Below are positions 31,923-45,144 of a stretch of DNA of 51,698 nucleotides, one piece after another. The position numbers and the translations under genes were made by a program. The stretch covers positions 1-51,698 of the forward strand of contig JANTHR010000006.1 in the NCBI GenBank assembly GCA_024762315.1, given 5' to 3'. Each line of letters opens with the position of its first letter. Position 1 is the stretch's first letter. This DNA comes from Sulfurovum sp. Its GTDB lineage: Bacteria > Campylobacterota > Campylobacteria > Campylobacterales > Sulfurovaceae. The notes below the pieces were generated by a model. That model was not told where the DNA came from. It did not search any database and saw only the letters and a list, made by a program, of their open reading frames with translations.

Positions 31923-32267
31923 ATGGAAAATATCCCTAATTGTCCAAAATGCGGCAGCGAATATACCTATGAGGACGGTAATCTCTATATCTGTCCAGAG
32001 TGTGGGTATGAGTGGAGCAAGGATGCAGCAGCCCAAGCTGAGGAAGGACTGGTAGTAAGAGATGCCAACGGCAATATACTTCAGGACGGTGATACGGTCA
32101 CAGTTATCAAAGACCTTAAGGTAAAAGGAAGCAGCGGTGGGATCAAAGTCGGTACCAAGATCAAGGGTATCCGTCTCGTCGAAGGTAGCGACGGTCACAA
32201 TATCGACTGTAAAGTACCTGGTGTCGGTGCCATCAAACTTAAGCAGGAGTTTGTGAAAAAGGCATAA
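31923..32267 (+). CDS. yjdM: Zinc-ribbon protein YjdM (PhnA family)
   Basis: 114 residues. An N-terminal zinc ribbon (C9-x2-C12 in [11 protein letters not shown] and a second CPEC in [10 protein letters not shown]) precedes the PhnA/YjdM domain ([68 protein letters not shown]). Formerly called alkylphosphonate utilisation protein; no enzymatic role is established. AAGGAAAAA precedes the ATG. It stands alone, with a PAS-GGDEF-EAL gene following 49 bases downstream. Confidence 0.9.
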   Translation: MENIPNCPKCGSEYTYEDGNLYICPECGYEWSKDAAAQAEEGLVVRDANGNILQDGDTVTVIKDLKVKGSSGGIKVGTKIKGIRLVEGSDGHNIDCKVPGVGAIKLKQEFVKKA

Positions 32268-32316
32268 ATGATGAAACATCTTTCCCTGCATGGTTTAATG
32301 ATATCGGCTGCTGAAA

Positions 32317-34191
32317 ATGCATGAACTTTTACAATATCAATTAAAAAAGATAGGGTATGATGAGCAGGGTTCACTTACCCGGGAACAGACCGAAGCATTG
32401 ATTGATGCGATTAATGATACATATAAGACGGCAGATGAAAACTGTAAACTTTGCGAAGATACCCTGGAGGTCTCTTCCGAAAGAATGCAAATACTCTATA
32501 GAACATTTAAAGATAATGCAAGAAATAAGTTGGCCCGCAGTGAGGAAAAATATCATAAACTTATTTCAAATCTTCAACCCTATTACTTTTTTTATACCAA
32601 AGATTCCGATGGCAGATTTACTTCGGTAAGTGAGTCTGTAAAAGAGATACTCGGCTATGCACCTGATGAATTCATAGAACGTTACAGTGATGTATTTGTG
32701 AAAGCGATGGATATTGAAGATCCGGATAGACCCATAGATCAAAAAGACATCATGCCGTCTGAATTAAAGCTAAAACATAAAAATGGTTCGATGCGCTATC
32801 TTGAGCTTAGAGAGTTCCCTATATTGAATGTGGAAGGTAAAATAGAGTCCATTGAGGGTATTTTAAGAGATGTGAGCAAAGAGGTGAAAACAAGAAAAAA
32901 GATCTCTGATATGTTGCATTTTGATACGTTGACAGGTATATCCAACCGATTACATTTAGAAATATTGATGGAAAAATTGCTTTTTGATCATTATGGAAAA
33001 GAGCAACGCTTTGCACTGCTTTTTTTGGACCTTGATCATTTTAAACATATCAATGACACGTTAGGACACGATATTGGTGACAGTTTACTGCAGCAGATCG
33101 CAGAAAGTGTTGCCCAATCACTTAGGGAAAACGATATCTTTGCCCGTGTGGGAGGAGATGAATTCATTATTATTTTAGATGATCTGGACAGTATCAATCT
33201 GACGCTTGCTATTCATAGGATCATGAAACTTGTACGGAAGCCTTGGACAGTGAGGAATTATGAATTGAGAGTCTCGGCAAGTATGGGGATCGCCCTTTAT
33301 CCTGATGATGGGAAAAACTCTATTGATCTGATGAAGAATGCAGATATTGCCATGTACCAATCAAAAAAACTGGGACGGGACAATTTTACCTTTTTTAAAG
33401 AAGAATTCAATGTCTCTGTGCATACAGAAATGAAATTAATACAGGATATGTCCAATGCATTGGAGAAAAAAGAATTCTTATTGTATTTTCAGCCAAAAGC
33501 ATGGTTATCCAATAATGAGATCGTCTCAGCTGAAGCACTTATACGTTGGAGACATCCGGAGTTAGGACTGATTAATCCCGATAAGTTTATTACCCTGGCG
33601 GAAAACACCGGATTCATTCTGAAACTGGGTCGATGGATCATTGAAGAGGCATGCCAGGCTATTACCCGATTCAATAATGTCAATTCGAACAAAAAACCAA
33701 AATTATCCATTAATATCTCTGTCAGACAGTTTCAGCATGAACCTATGTATCAGATACTGGAAAAGGCAATAACAGATACGGGAATAGACGGAAGTCAATT
33801 ATTGATCGAACTTACCGAAAGTATCATGATGGAGAATAAAGAAGAAATGGCTTACAAGCTCAAGCAGATCAAATCTTTGAACGTGGGGATTGCTTTAGAT
33901 GATTTTGGTACCGGGTATTCAACACTTGCCTATTTGGATAAACTTTCTATAGATACTTTGAAGATAGATAAAGCCTTTGTTGATGCGATATCAAAAGACG
34001 GGACACAGAACACACTTTTGGATACGATCATTGCTATGGGAAAAACACTCAATATGCTGGTTATTGCTGAAGGTGTCGAACATGAATATCAACGTGAATA
34101 CCTTTTGAAAAAAGGATGTGATATTTATCAGGGATATCTTTTCTCCAAACCGCTTTCCGAGCAAGAGTATATAGAATATCTGACTAAGTAA
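32317..34191 (+). CDS. PAS-GGDEF-EAL c-di-GMP signalling protein
   Basis: 624 residues, cytoplasmic (no membrane segment). A PAS domain at about 80-195 is followed by GGDEF (motif G-G-D-E-F at 279-283) and EAL (E-A-L at 406-408). An allosteric I-site RxxD (R-E-N-D at 270-273) lies five residues before GGDEF, so the cyclase should be active and product-inhibited. The EAL half keeps INISVRQF, ELTES, DDFGTGYSTLAYL, KIDKAFV and EGVE, so phosphodiesterase activity is also expected. Which activity dominates cannot be told. The N-terminal 75 residues have no recognised domain. The start has no clear ribosome site. A c-di-GMP riboswitch-like leader lies in this window. Confidence 0.88.
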   Translation: MHELLQYQLKKIGYDEQGSLTREQTEALIDAINDTYKTADENCKLCEDTLEVSSERMQILYRTFKDNARNKLARSEEKYHKLISNLQPYYFFYTKDSDGRFTSVSESVKEILGYAPDEFIERYSDVFVKAMDIEDPDRPIDQKDIMPSELKLKHKNGSMRYLELREFPILNVEGKIESIEGILRDVSKEVKTRKKISDMLHFDTLTGISNRLHLEILMEKLLFDHYGKEQRFALLFLDLDHFKHINDTLGHDIGDSLLQQIAESVAQSLRENDIFARVGGDEFIIILDDLDSINLTLAIHRIMKLVRKPWTVRNYELRVSASMGIALYPDDGKNSIDLMKNADIAMYQSKKLGRDNFTFFKEEFNVSVHTEMKLIQDMSNALEKKEFLLYFQPKAWLSNNEIVSAEALIRWRHPELGLINPDKFITLAENTGFILKLGRWIIEEACQAITRFNNVNSNKKPKLSINISVRQFQHEPMYQILEKAITDTGIDGSQLLIELTESIMMENKEEMAYKLKQIKSLNVGIALDDFGTGYSTLAYLDKLSIDTLKIDKAFVDAISKDGTQNTLLDTIIAMGKTLNMLVIAEGVEHEYQREYLLKKGCDIYQGYLFSKPLSEQEYIEYLTK

Positions 34192-34193
34192 AC

Positions 34194-34811
34194 CTATAAT
34201 CCTTTCATGATGATCTCAAATAGATGATCTACTTCATAGTCTTCAAGGAATATGGTTTTTTTACTTTCAAAAAAATCTAATATTTTTTTTGTAGGCAGGG
34301 CAGAACTGTAGATGCATGAAGGATGCGCCGGTTTAAATGCCTGCATAAGGGCTATGTCTTCTCCAATGGGCTGCTCGCAAATATAGCAGTTCTGTTGGGG
34401 GTAGAGTCTTCCTTCATAGTCTAAAAGTTCAATATAACTTTCACATACGATACGTTTTGGGTTTTGTCTATCCCATTTCTTGGCTGCATTGAGAAGCAGG
34501 TCAAAATAAAACGAGTCTATTTCATGGGCATCTTTGAGATGAGGTTCAAAACGTTTGATGAAATTGTGCCAAAGCAGAAGTCTGTTTTTATTGAAGATCC
34601 ATGGGAAACCGATGTGTGAGAGGGAACGAAGCCTTGGAAGAAAGCTGCTGCCTTCTCCTTCCACTTCAAAGTCGATGAGGTTTCCAAGCTGTAAAATAGA
34701 GTGCCTTGCACCAAAAAAACGGTAATAGGTTCGTATATCTTTGTTGCTTAATATAAGGGCGATACTGTCTTCGTTCTTGGCTTTACGAAGTCCCAGTACG
34801 AATCCTTTCAT
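34194..34811 (-). CDS. recO: DNA repair protein RecO (short campylobacterotal form)
   Basis: Works with RecF/RecR in loading RecA at gaps. 205 residues, short compared with about 240 in Escherichia coli but usual for Campylobacterota as I recall. The N-terminus MKGFVLGLRKAKNEDSIALIL is OB-fold-like, FLPRLRSLSHIGFPWI is typical of the family, and a cysteine set (C-x2-C in NCYICEQPIG and C in HPSC) suggests a zinc finger in the C-terminal part. Convergent with the GGDEF-EAL gene and divergent from gltB. Confidence 0.82.
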   Translation of the reverse strand: MKGFVLGLRKAKNEDSIALILSNKDIRTYYRFFGARHSILQLGNLIDFEVEGEGSSFLPRLRSLSHIGFPWIFNKNRLLLWHNFIKRFEPHLKDAHEIDSFYFDLLLNAAKKWDRQNPKRIVCESYIELLDYEGRLYPQQNCYICEQPIGEDIALMQAFKPAHPSCIYSSALPTKKILDFFESKKTIFLEDYEVDHLFEIIMKGL

Positions 34812-34833
34812 CTCTTTTTAACCACCTTTTTAG

Positions 34834-34839
34834 TATAAT
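34834..34839 (+). promoter_or_regulatory. -10 element of gltB
   Basis: Perfect TATAAT (TTTAGTATAATCG) 59 bases before the gltB start. Downstream lies the inverted repeat AGGGT-N10-ACCCT (34853-34872), which may act on transcription or mRNA structure. Confidence 0.6.
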
Positions 34840-34898
34840 CGACCCCATTTATAGGGTGATTTGCGTAACCCTAGCGAAATTTAATTAAAGGTTGGCTT

Positions 34899-39320
<4,422 letters not shown>

Positions 39321-39321
39321 G

Positions 39322-40704
39322 ATGTTAAGATTTTTTGATTTAGAGCGTATTGACGCAAAAAAAAGGGATGTAGTTGAGAGAACCAAAGATTTTGATGAGA
39401 TCTATGAAGTCTTCAAGCCGGTAAAAGGAAGTGAACAGTCAGACAGATGTATACAGTGCGGTGATCCGTACTGTCATAACGGATGTCCGCTTCACAACCT
39501 AATTCCCCAATGGCTTAAAGCAACGGCAAATAATGATCTGGAGTTTGCATTTGAACTTTCCAACGAGACTTCTCCTTTCCCGGAAGTCATGGGACGTATC
39601 TGCCCTCATGACAGATTGTGTGAAGGTTCCTGTACACTGAATGACGGGTACGGTGCGATCACTATTGGATCTGTAGAGACTTTTGTGAATGAAGAAGGAT
39701 TCAAAAAAGGTTTCAAGCCTAAGTTCTCACAAGAAAAAATAGGGAAAAAGGTAGCGGTCATCGGTGCCGGTCCTGCAGGTCTTTCTGCTGCAACATTCTT
39801 GCTTAGAGAAGGTATCGATGTGGAAATATTCGATAAGCAGGCAAGAGCAGGAGGTCTTCTTACTTACGGGATACCCGGCTTTAAACTCGACAAACATGTA
39901 GTTGCAAGAAGGGTAAAATTCCTTGAAGAAGCCGGTGCAGTATTTCACCTGAATGTAGAGATAGGAAAAGACAAGACCTTTGATGAGCTTACAGAAGATT
40001 TTGATGCAGTATTCATCGGTGTGGGTGCAATAAAAGGCAGAAAATCAGGACTTACAGGCGAAGATGCTCCCAATGTGCACTTGGCAATGGAATTCCTGGT
40101 AGACATTCAAAAGAAGATATTTGAAGAACCCAGAGAAAAGCATATCGATGTTAAAGATAAAAATGTTGTGGTCATCGGCGGTGGAGATACTGCAATGGAC
40201 TGTGTGCGTACCTCTTTGCGTGAAAAAGCAAGATCGGTAAAATGTCTTTACAGACGTGATGCACACAATATGCCCGGGAGTAGAAAAGAGTATGTCAATG
40301 CCAAAGAAGAGGGTGTTGAGTTTGAATTCTATGTTTCTCCTAAGTCACTTGTCACCAATGATAAGGGTGAAGTGATTGCCGTTGAGATGATCAAGACTAA
40401 ACTTGGAGAGCCGGACAGTTCAGGAAGACAACGGGTTGAAGAGATAGCCGGAAGTGAATATAATGTAGCTGCCGATGTGGTTATATTTGCATTAGGGTTT
40501 GATACTGTTGAATATCCGTTCTTCTCCAGCAACGGCATAGAAACAGATAAATGGGGCGGTGTTCTGGTAGATGAGAATTATCAAACGACTCAGGCAGGTA
40601 TTTATGCCGGTGGCGACTGTCATCGTGGTGCAGACTTGGTTGTAACGGCTGCGCGTGACGGACGTGATGCAGCCAAAGCAATGGTCAAGATGTTAACAAA
40701 ATAG
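39322..40704 (+). CDS. gltD: Glutamate synthase small subunit
   Basis: NADPH-binding flavoprotein that feeds electrons to GltB. Iron-sulfur cysteines lie near the N-terminus (RCIQCGDPYCHNGCPLHN, CPHDRLCEGSC); the FAD site is VIGAGPAGLSAATFLL and the NADPH site VVVIGGGDTAMDCVRTSLR, with YAGGDCHRGADLVVTAARDG near the end. The chosen ATG 39322 has GAGGAAGG upstream and lies one base after the gltB stop; the frame remains open six codons further into gltB. Length 460 residues. Confidence 0.94.
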   Translation: MLRFFDLERIDAKKRDVVERTKDFDEIYEVFKPVKGSEQSDRCIQCGDPYCHNGCPLHNLIPQWLKATANNDLEFAFELSNETSPFPEVMGRICPHDRLCEGSCTLNDGYGAITIGSVETFVNEEGFKKGFKPKFSQEKIGKKVAVIGAGPAGLSAATFLLREGIDVEIFDKQARAGGLLTYGIPGFKLDKHVVARRVKFLEEAGAVFHLNVEIGKDKTFDELTEDFDAVFIGVGAIKGRKSGLTGEDAPNVHLAMEFLVDIQKKIFEEPREKHIDVKDKNVVVIGGGDTAMDCVRTSLREKARSVKCLYRRDAHNMPGSRKEYVNAKEEGVEFEFYVSPKSLVTNDKGEVIAVEMIKTKLGEPDSSGRQRVEEIAGSEYNVAADVVIFALGFDTVEYPFFSSNGIETDKWGGVLVDENYQTTQAGIYAGGDCHRGADLVVTAARDGRDAAKAMVKMLTK

Positions 40705-40708
40705 TTAA

Positions 40709-41446
40709 ATGACAGACTTTATAAAAGCCTGCATCAAAGCCAATGAAAAGATAGCTGCAGCTATAAAGAATGGTTTTGATACCTCCTGGTTTGAAAAAAC
40801 AGTGGTTGGTGCAGGTGGAGATGTGAGTTCCAGGCTTGATCTTTTTGCTGAAGAGATCTTTGTGAGATATTTATCCTCTTTTGGACAGATCGAATCCGAA
40901 GAATCAGGTATTTTGGGAGAGGGTGATGCTAAGATCATCATTGACCCTATAGACGGAAGTGCAAATGCCCTTTCTCTATTTCCTTTTTACGGGACTTCTG
41001 TTGCCAAGATCAACCCTGAAGGTGTCTTGGATGCAGCTGTCGTGTGTAATCTTGCTACAGGAGATATTTTCTTTAAATCCAATAGTTCCGAGGTACTGCA
41101 GGGTAAACTTTTTTCTTCCGAATTTCATTTACCCTATGCTGCACCTCATGCGGAAATAGGGCTTTTTGAAAAAGCCTATGCCAACCCTGAATTGGTTGCA
41201 GCACTGGATCGTGAGAAGCTTAAATTCAGATCTCCTGGCGCCATTGCATTGTCTTTGGCTTATGCGCGATCTGTAAATTATGTTCTTTTTATGGGAAAGT
41301 TCCGTATTTACGATCTTGTTGCAGGTTTGGGACTTTGTGAAGGCCTTGAAGTAATTGTTGAAGAGGATTATGTTATAGTTTCAAAAGACAGTAATATAGC
41401 TCATAAAATTGAAACACTAATAAAAAAATTAAATGAGAATGATTGA
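40709..41446 (+). CDS. Inositol-monophosphatase family phosphatase
   Basis: Metal-dependent sugar/inositol phosphatase fold of 245 residues. All three metal-site motifs can be seen: E-E-S-G (ESEESGILG), DPIDGSANALSLFPFYG (DPxDGs) and IYDLVAGLGLCEG (D-x-V-A-G). The substrate may be an inositol phosphate, a sugar phosphate or 3'-phosphoadenosine 5'-phosphate. It starts four bases after gltD without its own ribosome site and ends nine bases before accD. In C. jejuni an IMPase gene also adjoins accD as I recall. Confidence 0.82.
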   Translation: MTDFIKACIKANEKIAAAIKNGFDTSWFEKTVVGAGGDVSSRLDLFAEEIFVRYLSSFGQIESEESGILGEGDAKIIIDPIDGSANALSLFPFYGTSVAKINPEGVLDAAVVCNLATGDIFFKSNSSEVLQGKLFSSEFHLPYAAPHAEIGLFEKAYANPELVAALDREKLKFRSPGAIALSLAYARSVNYVLFMGKFRIYDLVAGLGLCEGLEVIVEEDYVIVSKDSNIAHKIETLIKKLNEND

Positions 41447-41455
41447 GGAGTGAAG

Positions 41456-42364
41456 ATGTTCGGAAATTTATTTAAAAAAGATGAAGTAAAGCATGAGACA
41501 CCAAACCAGTGGATCAAGTGTCCAAAATGTAATTCATTGATGTACTATAAAGAAGTTGAAGCACAGCAGAATGTTTGTCCGAAGTGTAACCATCATTTCC
41601 GAATCAATGCCGAAAAACGTATAGCTTCTATTGTGGATGAAGGAAGTTTTGTAGAACATGATAGTACGTTAGCTCCTGTTGACCCGTTAAAATTCTCAGA
41701 CAAAAAATCTTATAAAAAGCGTCTGGAAGAAGCTAAAGCAAAAACCGGAAAGACCTCTTCTGTAATGAGCGGTTCCTGTACTGTTGAAGGAACACCTGTA
41801 GAGTTGGTCGTTTTTGATTTTGCTTTTATGGGCGGAAGTTTAGGTTCCGTTGAAGGTGAGAAGATCGTACGTGCTGTTGACAGAGCCATTGAAAAAGAGT
41901 GTGGTGTGATCATCGTATCTGCTTCAGGCGGAGCAAGAATGCAGGAAAGTACTTACTCGCTTTTGCAGATGAGCAAGACTTCCGCAGCACTTAACAGACT
42001 GCACCATAAAGGGCTTCCTTTCATCTCTATTTTAACAGACCCTACCATGGGTGGTGTTTCTGCATCATTTGCAATGCTTGGTGATATCATTATGGCTGAA
42101 CCCGGTGCACTGATCGGGTTTGCCGGACAAAGAGTTATTAAGCAGACGGTCGGGGTAGACCTTCCGGAAGGTTTTCAGCGTTCAGAGTTCCTGCTGGAAC
42201 ACGGGCTTATAGATATGATCGTAAATCGTGGGGATATGCATCATACATTGGCTGATCTGCTTGCTCTTTTTACTAAAGATGCTTCAGTTGTGAATAGGCC
42301 TGTACCTAAAAGACGAAAAACAGATTTTGAATCAGATGTTGAACCATTGAATGAAGATGCATAG
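41456..42364 (+). CDS. accD: Acetyl-CoA carboxylase carboxyltransferase, beta subunit
   Basis: Transfers carboxyl from biotin to acetyl-CoA to give malonyl-CoA for fatty-acid synthesis. The N-terminal zinc ribbon is C-P-K-C (KCPKCNSLMYY) and C-P-K-C (NVCPKCNHHFR). The crotonase-like core has MGGSLGSVEGEKIVRA, SASGGARMQESTYSLLQM, ILTDPTMGGVSASFAMLGD and AEPGALIGFAGQRVI. The ATG at 41456 follows GAGGAG by five bases; a GTG two codons earlier is less well placed. Length 302 residues. Confidence 0.95.
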   Translation: MFGNLFKKDEVKHETPNQWIKCPKCNSLMYYKEVEAQQNVCPKCNHHFRINAEKRIASIVDEGSFVEHDSTLAPVDPLKFSDKKSYKKRLEEAKAKTGKTSSVMSGSCTVEGTPVELVVFDFAFMGGSLGSVEGEKIVRAVDRAIEKECGVIIVSASGGARMQESTYSLLQMSKTSAALNRLHHKGLPFISILTDPTMGGVSASFAMLGDIIMAEPGALIGFAGQRVIKQTVGVDLPEGFQRSEFLLEHGLIDMIVNRGDMHHTLADLLALFTKDASVVNRPVPKRRKTDFESDVEPLNEDA

Positions 42365-42377
42365 TTGATTTCTTCAC

Positions 42378-42941
42378 ATGGTTTATGCTTTGGTAGATAA
42401 AGAAACACTTCAGGCAAAAAAGGTTTCTTTATCTGAACTCCTTCAACATATCAATACTTTCAACAATATTCCTATACTCCAATACCGCAATAAGCAAGGC
42501 TCTTTGGAAGAGAAAAAAGCGGATATGCTTTTTATTCGCGAGCACTACAAGGGAACGCTTATCATTAATGATACGATAGAACTCATTCAATATGCAGATG
42601 GCCTGCATATCGGGCAAGAGGATATACGACAATATTCTATGAATCTCAAAGAGGCAGTATCGCTTATTCGAGACAAAATCGGAAGCAAGGTCCTTGGGCT
42701 CTCCACGCATAATAAAAAAGAGATAGTAGAAGCAAATAGTCTACATTTGGATTATATAGGGCTGGGAGCATTCAGGGTTACAAATACGAAGTCCGAAGCG
42801 AATGTAGGCGGAAAAGCGCTTCTTGAGGCTGCTAGATACTCTCAACACCCTGTTGGCATCATAGGCGGAGTACGAATGGATGATAAGTTTGAGAAGCCTA
42901 TAGTATATAAAGTGATTGGTTCAGGGCTTTACAATTTTTAA
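42378..42941 (+). CDS. Thiamine-phosphate synthase family protein (ThiE/TenI-like)
   Basis: 187-residue TIM-barrel protein of the ThiE/TenI family. [10 protein letters not shown] (substrate loop), GLSTHNKKE (phosphate site), [15 protein letters not shown] (usually GPVFPTxTK) and [10 protein letters not shown] follow in the right order. It is shorter than typical ThiE (about 205-215), and the GPvF motif is changed to GAFR, so it may act as TenI or an altered ThiE. It lies 13 bases after accD and probably belongs to that operon. Confidence 0.72.
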   Translation: MVYALVDKETLQAKKVSLSELLQHINTFNNIPILQYRNKQGSLEEKKADMLFIREHYKGTLIINDTIELIQYADGLHIGQEDIRQYSMNLKEAVSLIRDKIGSKVLGLSTHNKKEIVEANSLHLDYIGLGAFRVTNTKSEANVGGKALLEAARYSQHPVGIIGGVRMDDKFEKPIVYKVIGSGLYNF

Positions 42942-43165
42942 TGGTTGTTTTTTTTCATGGCAAGATAGACTTTTTCTACTTTCTCCCTTGCCCAAGGTGT
43001 TTTTCTTAAAAATTTCAAACAAGAGTTTATAGAAGGATTATTCTGAAAACAATGAATATTCACAAATTCTGACAGTGTTTCCCACCCATAATACTCTACC
43101 AGTTCATTTAAAAGTGTCTTGAGGGTTATACCGTGCAGCGGGTTGTTTTTGTGTTCATCATTCAT
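42938..43165 (-). CDS. VF530/DUF2132 family small protein
   Basis: 75 residues that match the DUF2132 (VF530) family nearly throughout: [22 protein letters not shown], then L-x-x-F-V-N-I-x-[24 protein letters not shown] and a terminal helix. The family folds as a small helical domain with DNA-binding-like character; the function is unknown. It overlaps the convergent ThiE-like gene by four bases and is divergent from the hydrolase gene at 43238. Confidence 0.85.
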   Translation of the reverse strand: MNDEHKNNPLHGITLKTLLNELVEYYGWETLSEFVNIHCFQNNPSINSCLKFLRKTPWAREKVEKVYLAMKKNNH

Positions 43166-43237
43166 TGTGTCTCCTTTGACATATTTTATCTAAAATTGGG
43201 TAGTATCTTGAATAAATGATTTCCCAAAAGGCTGAAA

Positions 43238-44509
43238 ATGATCATAGAGGCATTGAACCAAACCATCACATTGCCTGATGGAAGGATACTTGGATATGCT
43301 CAAGCAGGTGACTTGAACGGTAGTCCTCTTTTTCTTTTTCACGGTTTGAGCAGTTCAAGACTGGAAGTGAACATAGTGCATGATGAAATGCTGAAAGCAG
43401 GCATAAGGTTTATCGGGGTTGACAGACCCGGCATAGGACTCTCAACTTTTCAGAAAGATCGTAAAATATCGGATTTTGTAGAAGATATTGTGCATTTGGC
43501 AGATGCACTCGGTATAGACAGGTTTTCGGTGATGGGTATCTCGGCAGGTGCAGCTTATGTATATGCCTGCATCTATAGCATACCTCACAGGATCATATCC
43601 TGCGATATTGTCTCAGGTATAGCTCCTGTATTGGAATTTGGTATAGATGGTATGGCAAAAGAGAGCCGAACTACCATTCTTATTGCCCAGAATCTACCAT
43701 GGCTCATCAGACCTCTTTTTTGGTTCTATCAAGGACGTTTTAGCCAGGATCCTGCAAAAGCAGATCAGTTTTTGGAAAGCATTACGTTTATTTTGGATGA
43801 TGTGGATAAAGAATTATTGAATGACAAAACCATAAAACAGGTTTTGCTGGAACCTTTTAGAGAATCATTCAGGCAAGGCTCCAAAGGTGTAGCCCATGAC
43901 GGCATACTTGTATTTGCAAAACCTTGGGGATTTACACTTGATGATATAGCTTTCTTTCCCATTAATCTATGGCATGGTGAAAAAGACAGAGGTGTGCCGG
44001 TGGAAATGGCTCAAAAAGTTGCAGCCAAACTAACAAATGCAACATTGACCGTATTCCCGAATGAAGGGCATCTTTCCATTGTATTCAATCGATTTAATGA
44101 GATAGTCGGAGCACTTTTGGAAAATATGAATAGAGGCAGGGCAATATATGAAAGTAAGTATTGTGAAGTAAAATACTTAGAAAGTCATCATGCGGTTTTT
44201 TGCCAATGGAAAGCATTTTGTAAAGGTGAGGATTATAGGGCACCACTTCGTCTTGGTCTTGAACTGATCAATAAGCATGAAGCCACCACCTGGATAACCG
44301 ATACCACCCATAGCTTTGAAAATGAAGAGGCGGATACTAAGTGGTTACTAGAGGAATTTATGCCGTTGATGATAGAGAGCTCTGTAAGTAAAATAATCTT
44401 TATTATTGCCAATGACAGCCCTCTGCTGGATGAGATAAAAGGCCAAGAAGTGGCCTTGAAGGGGTTTTTTGAGGTAGCATTGGTAGAGGATTTTAAGGAG
44501 ATAGTTTGA
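43238..44509 (+). CDS. Alpha/beta hydrolase fused to a C-terminal STAS/SEC14-like domain
   Basis: 423 residues, two parts. Residues about 1-280 are an alpha/beta hydrolase with HGLSSSRLE, VDRPGIGLS, the nucleophile elbow MGISAGAAY, GEKDRGVPVEMA and the histidine in FPNEGHLSIVF. Residues about 300-423 (KYCEVKYLESHHAVFCQW, YRAPLRLGLELINKHEATTWITDTTH, DTKWLLEEFMPLMIESSVSKIIFII) look like the small STAS/SEC14-like domain found alone in many hypothetical proteins. The substrate is unknown. AAGGCTGAAA precedes the ATG. It overlaps the FAH-family gene by four bases. Confidence 0.72.
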   Translation: MIIEALNQTITLPDGRILGYAQAGDLNGSPLFLFHGLSSSRLEVNIVHDEMLKAGIRFIGVDRPGIGLSTFQKDRKISDFVEDIVHLADALGIDRFSVMGISAGAAYVYACIYSIPHRIISCDIVSGIAPVLEFGIDGMAKESRTTILIAQNLPWLIRPLFWFYQGRFSQDPAKADQFLESITFILDDVDKELLNDKTIKQVLLEPFRESFRQGSKGVAHDGILVFAKPWGFTLDDIAFFPINLWHGEKDRGVPVEMAQKVAAKLTNATLTVFPNEGHLSIVFNRFNEIVGALLENMNRGRAIYESKYCEVKYLESHHAVFCQWKAFCKGEDYRAPLRLGLELINKHEATTWITDTTHSFENEEADTKWLLEEFMPLMIESSVSKIIFIIANDSPLLDEIKGQEVALKGFFEVALVEDFKEIV

Positions 44510-45144
44510 GAGAAATTTTTTATCAGAATAAAGTGTTGATTCCATCCAAAGTAGTCTGCATAGGACGAAACTATGTCGAACACATAGAAGAATTAGGTAA
44601 TGAAGTACCAGAAAACATGGTAGTTTTTAACAAACCAAACTCTGCCATATCAGGTACACTCACTAACTTTGATACACATACACGTTTTGAGGGAGAGATA
44701 TGTTTTCTCATTATGGGTGGTCAGATAACAGGTGTGGGCTTTGGACTGGACCTAACCCATGCAGATATACAAAACAAGCTCAAAGCCAAAGGCTTACCAT
44801 GGGAGAGAGCCAAAGCTTTTGATGGCTCGGCTGTGTTGAGTGATTTTGTACCCTTGGAAGTGCCTTTAGAGTCATTAGAGATGAAACTTTACAGAAACGA
44901 TACACTGGTACAATTCGCTAACTATGACTTGATGATGTACAAGCCTTCTGTTATGGTAGAAGAGATTAAAAATTTTATGCATCTTGAAGATGGAGATGTC
45001 ATTATGTCTGGTACGCCCAAGGGTGTGAGTACCTATAGTGTGGGCGATGTGTTTCATGGACAGGTATTTAGCGCAGGTGAGCTTTTGGTAGAGCAGGAGT
45101 GGGTAGTAGAAGAAAAAAAGGCATATAATGAACCCAAATTTTAA
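44506..45144 (+). CDS. Fumarylacetoacetate hydrolase family protein
   Basis: 212-residue FAH-fold protein, the size of YcgM-type acylpyruvate hydrolases or oxaloacetate decarboxylases. VVCIGRNYVEHIEELGNEVPENMVVFNKPNSAI is the family N-terminus, with HTRFEGEICFLI (metal-ligand glutamates), GLDLTHADIQNKLKAKGLPWERAKAFDGSAVLSDFVP and the terminal GDVIMSGTPKGVSTYSVGD. The start is TTG at 44506, overlapping the previous stop (TTGA). Its last 17 bases overlap the next gene. The substrate is not determinable. Confidence 0.88.
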   Translation: MREIFYQNKVLIPSKVVCIGRNYVEHIEELGNEVPENMVVFNKPNSAISGTLTNFDTHTRFEGEICFLIMGGQITGVGFGLDLTHADIQNKLKAKGLPWERAKAFDGSAVLSDFVPLEVPLESLEMKLYRNDTLVQFANYDLMMYKPSVMVEEIKNFMHLEDGDVIMSGTPKGVSTYSVGDVFHGQVFSAGELLVEQEWVVEEKKAYNEPKF

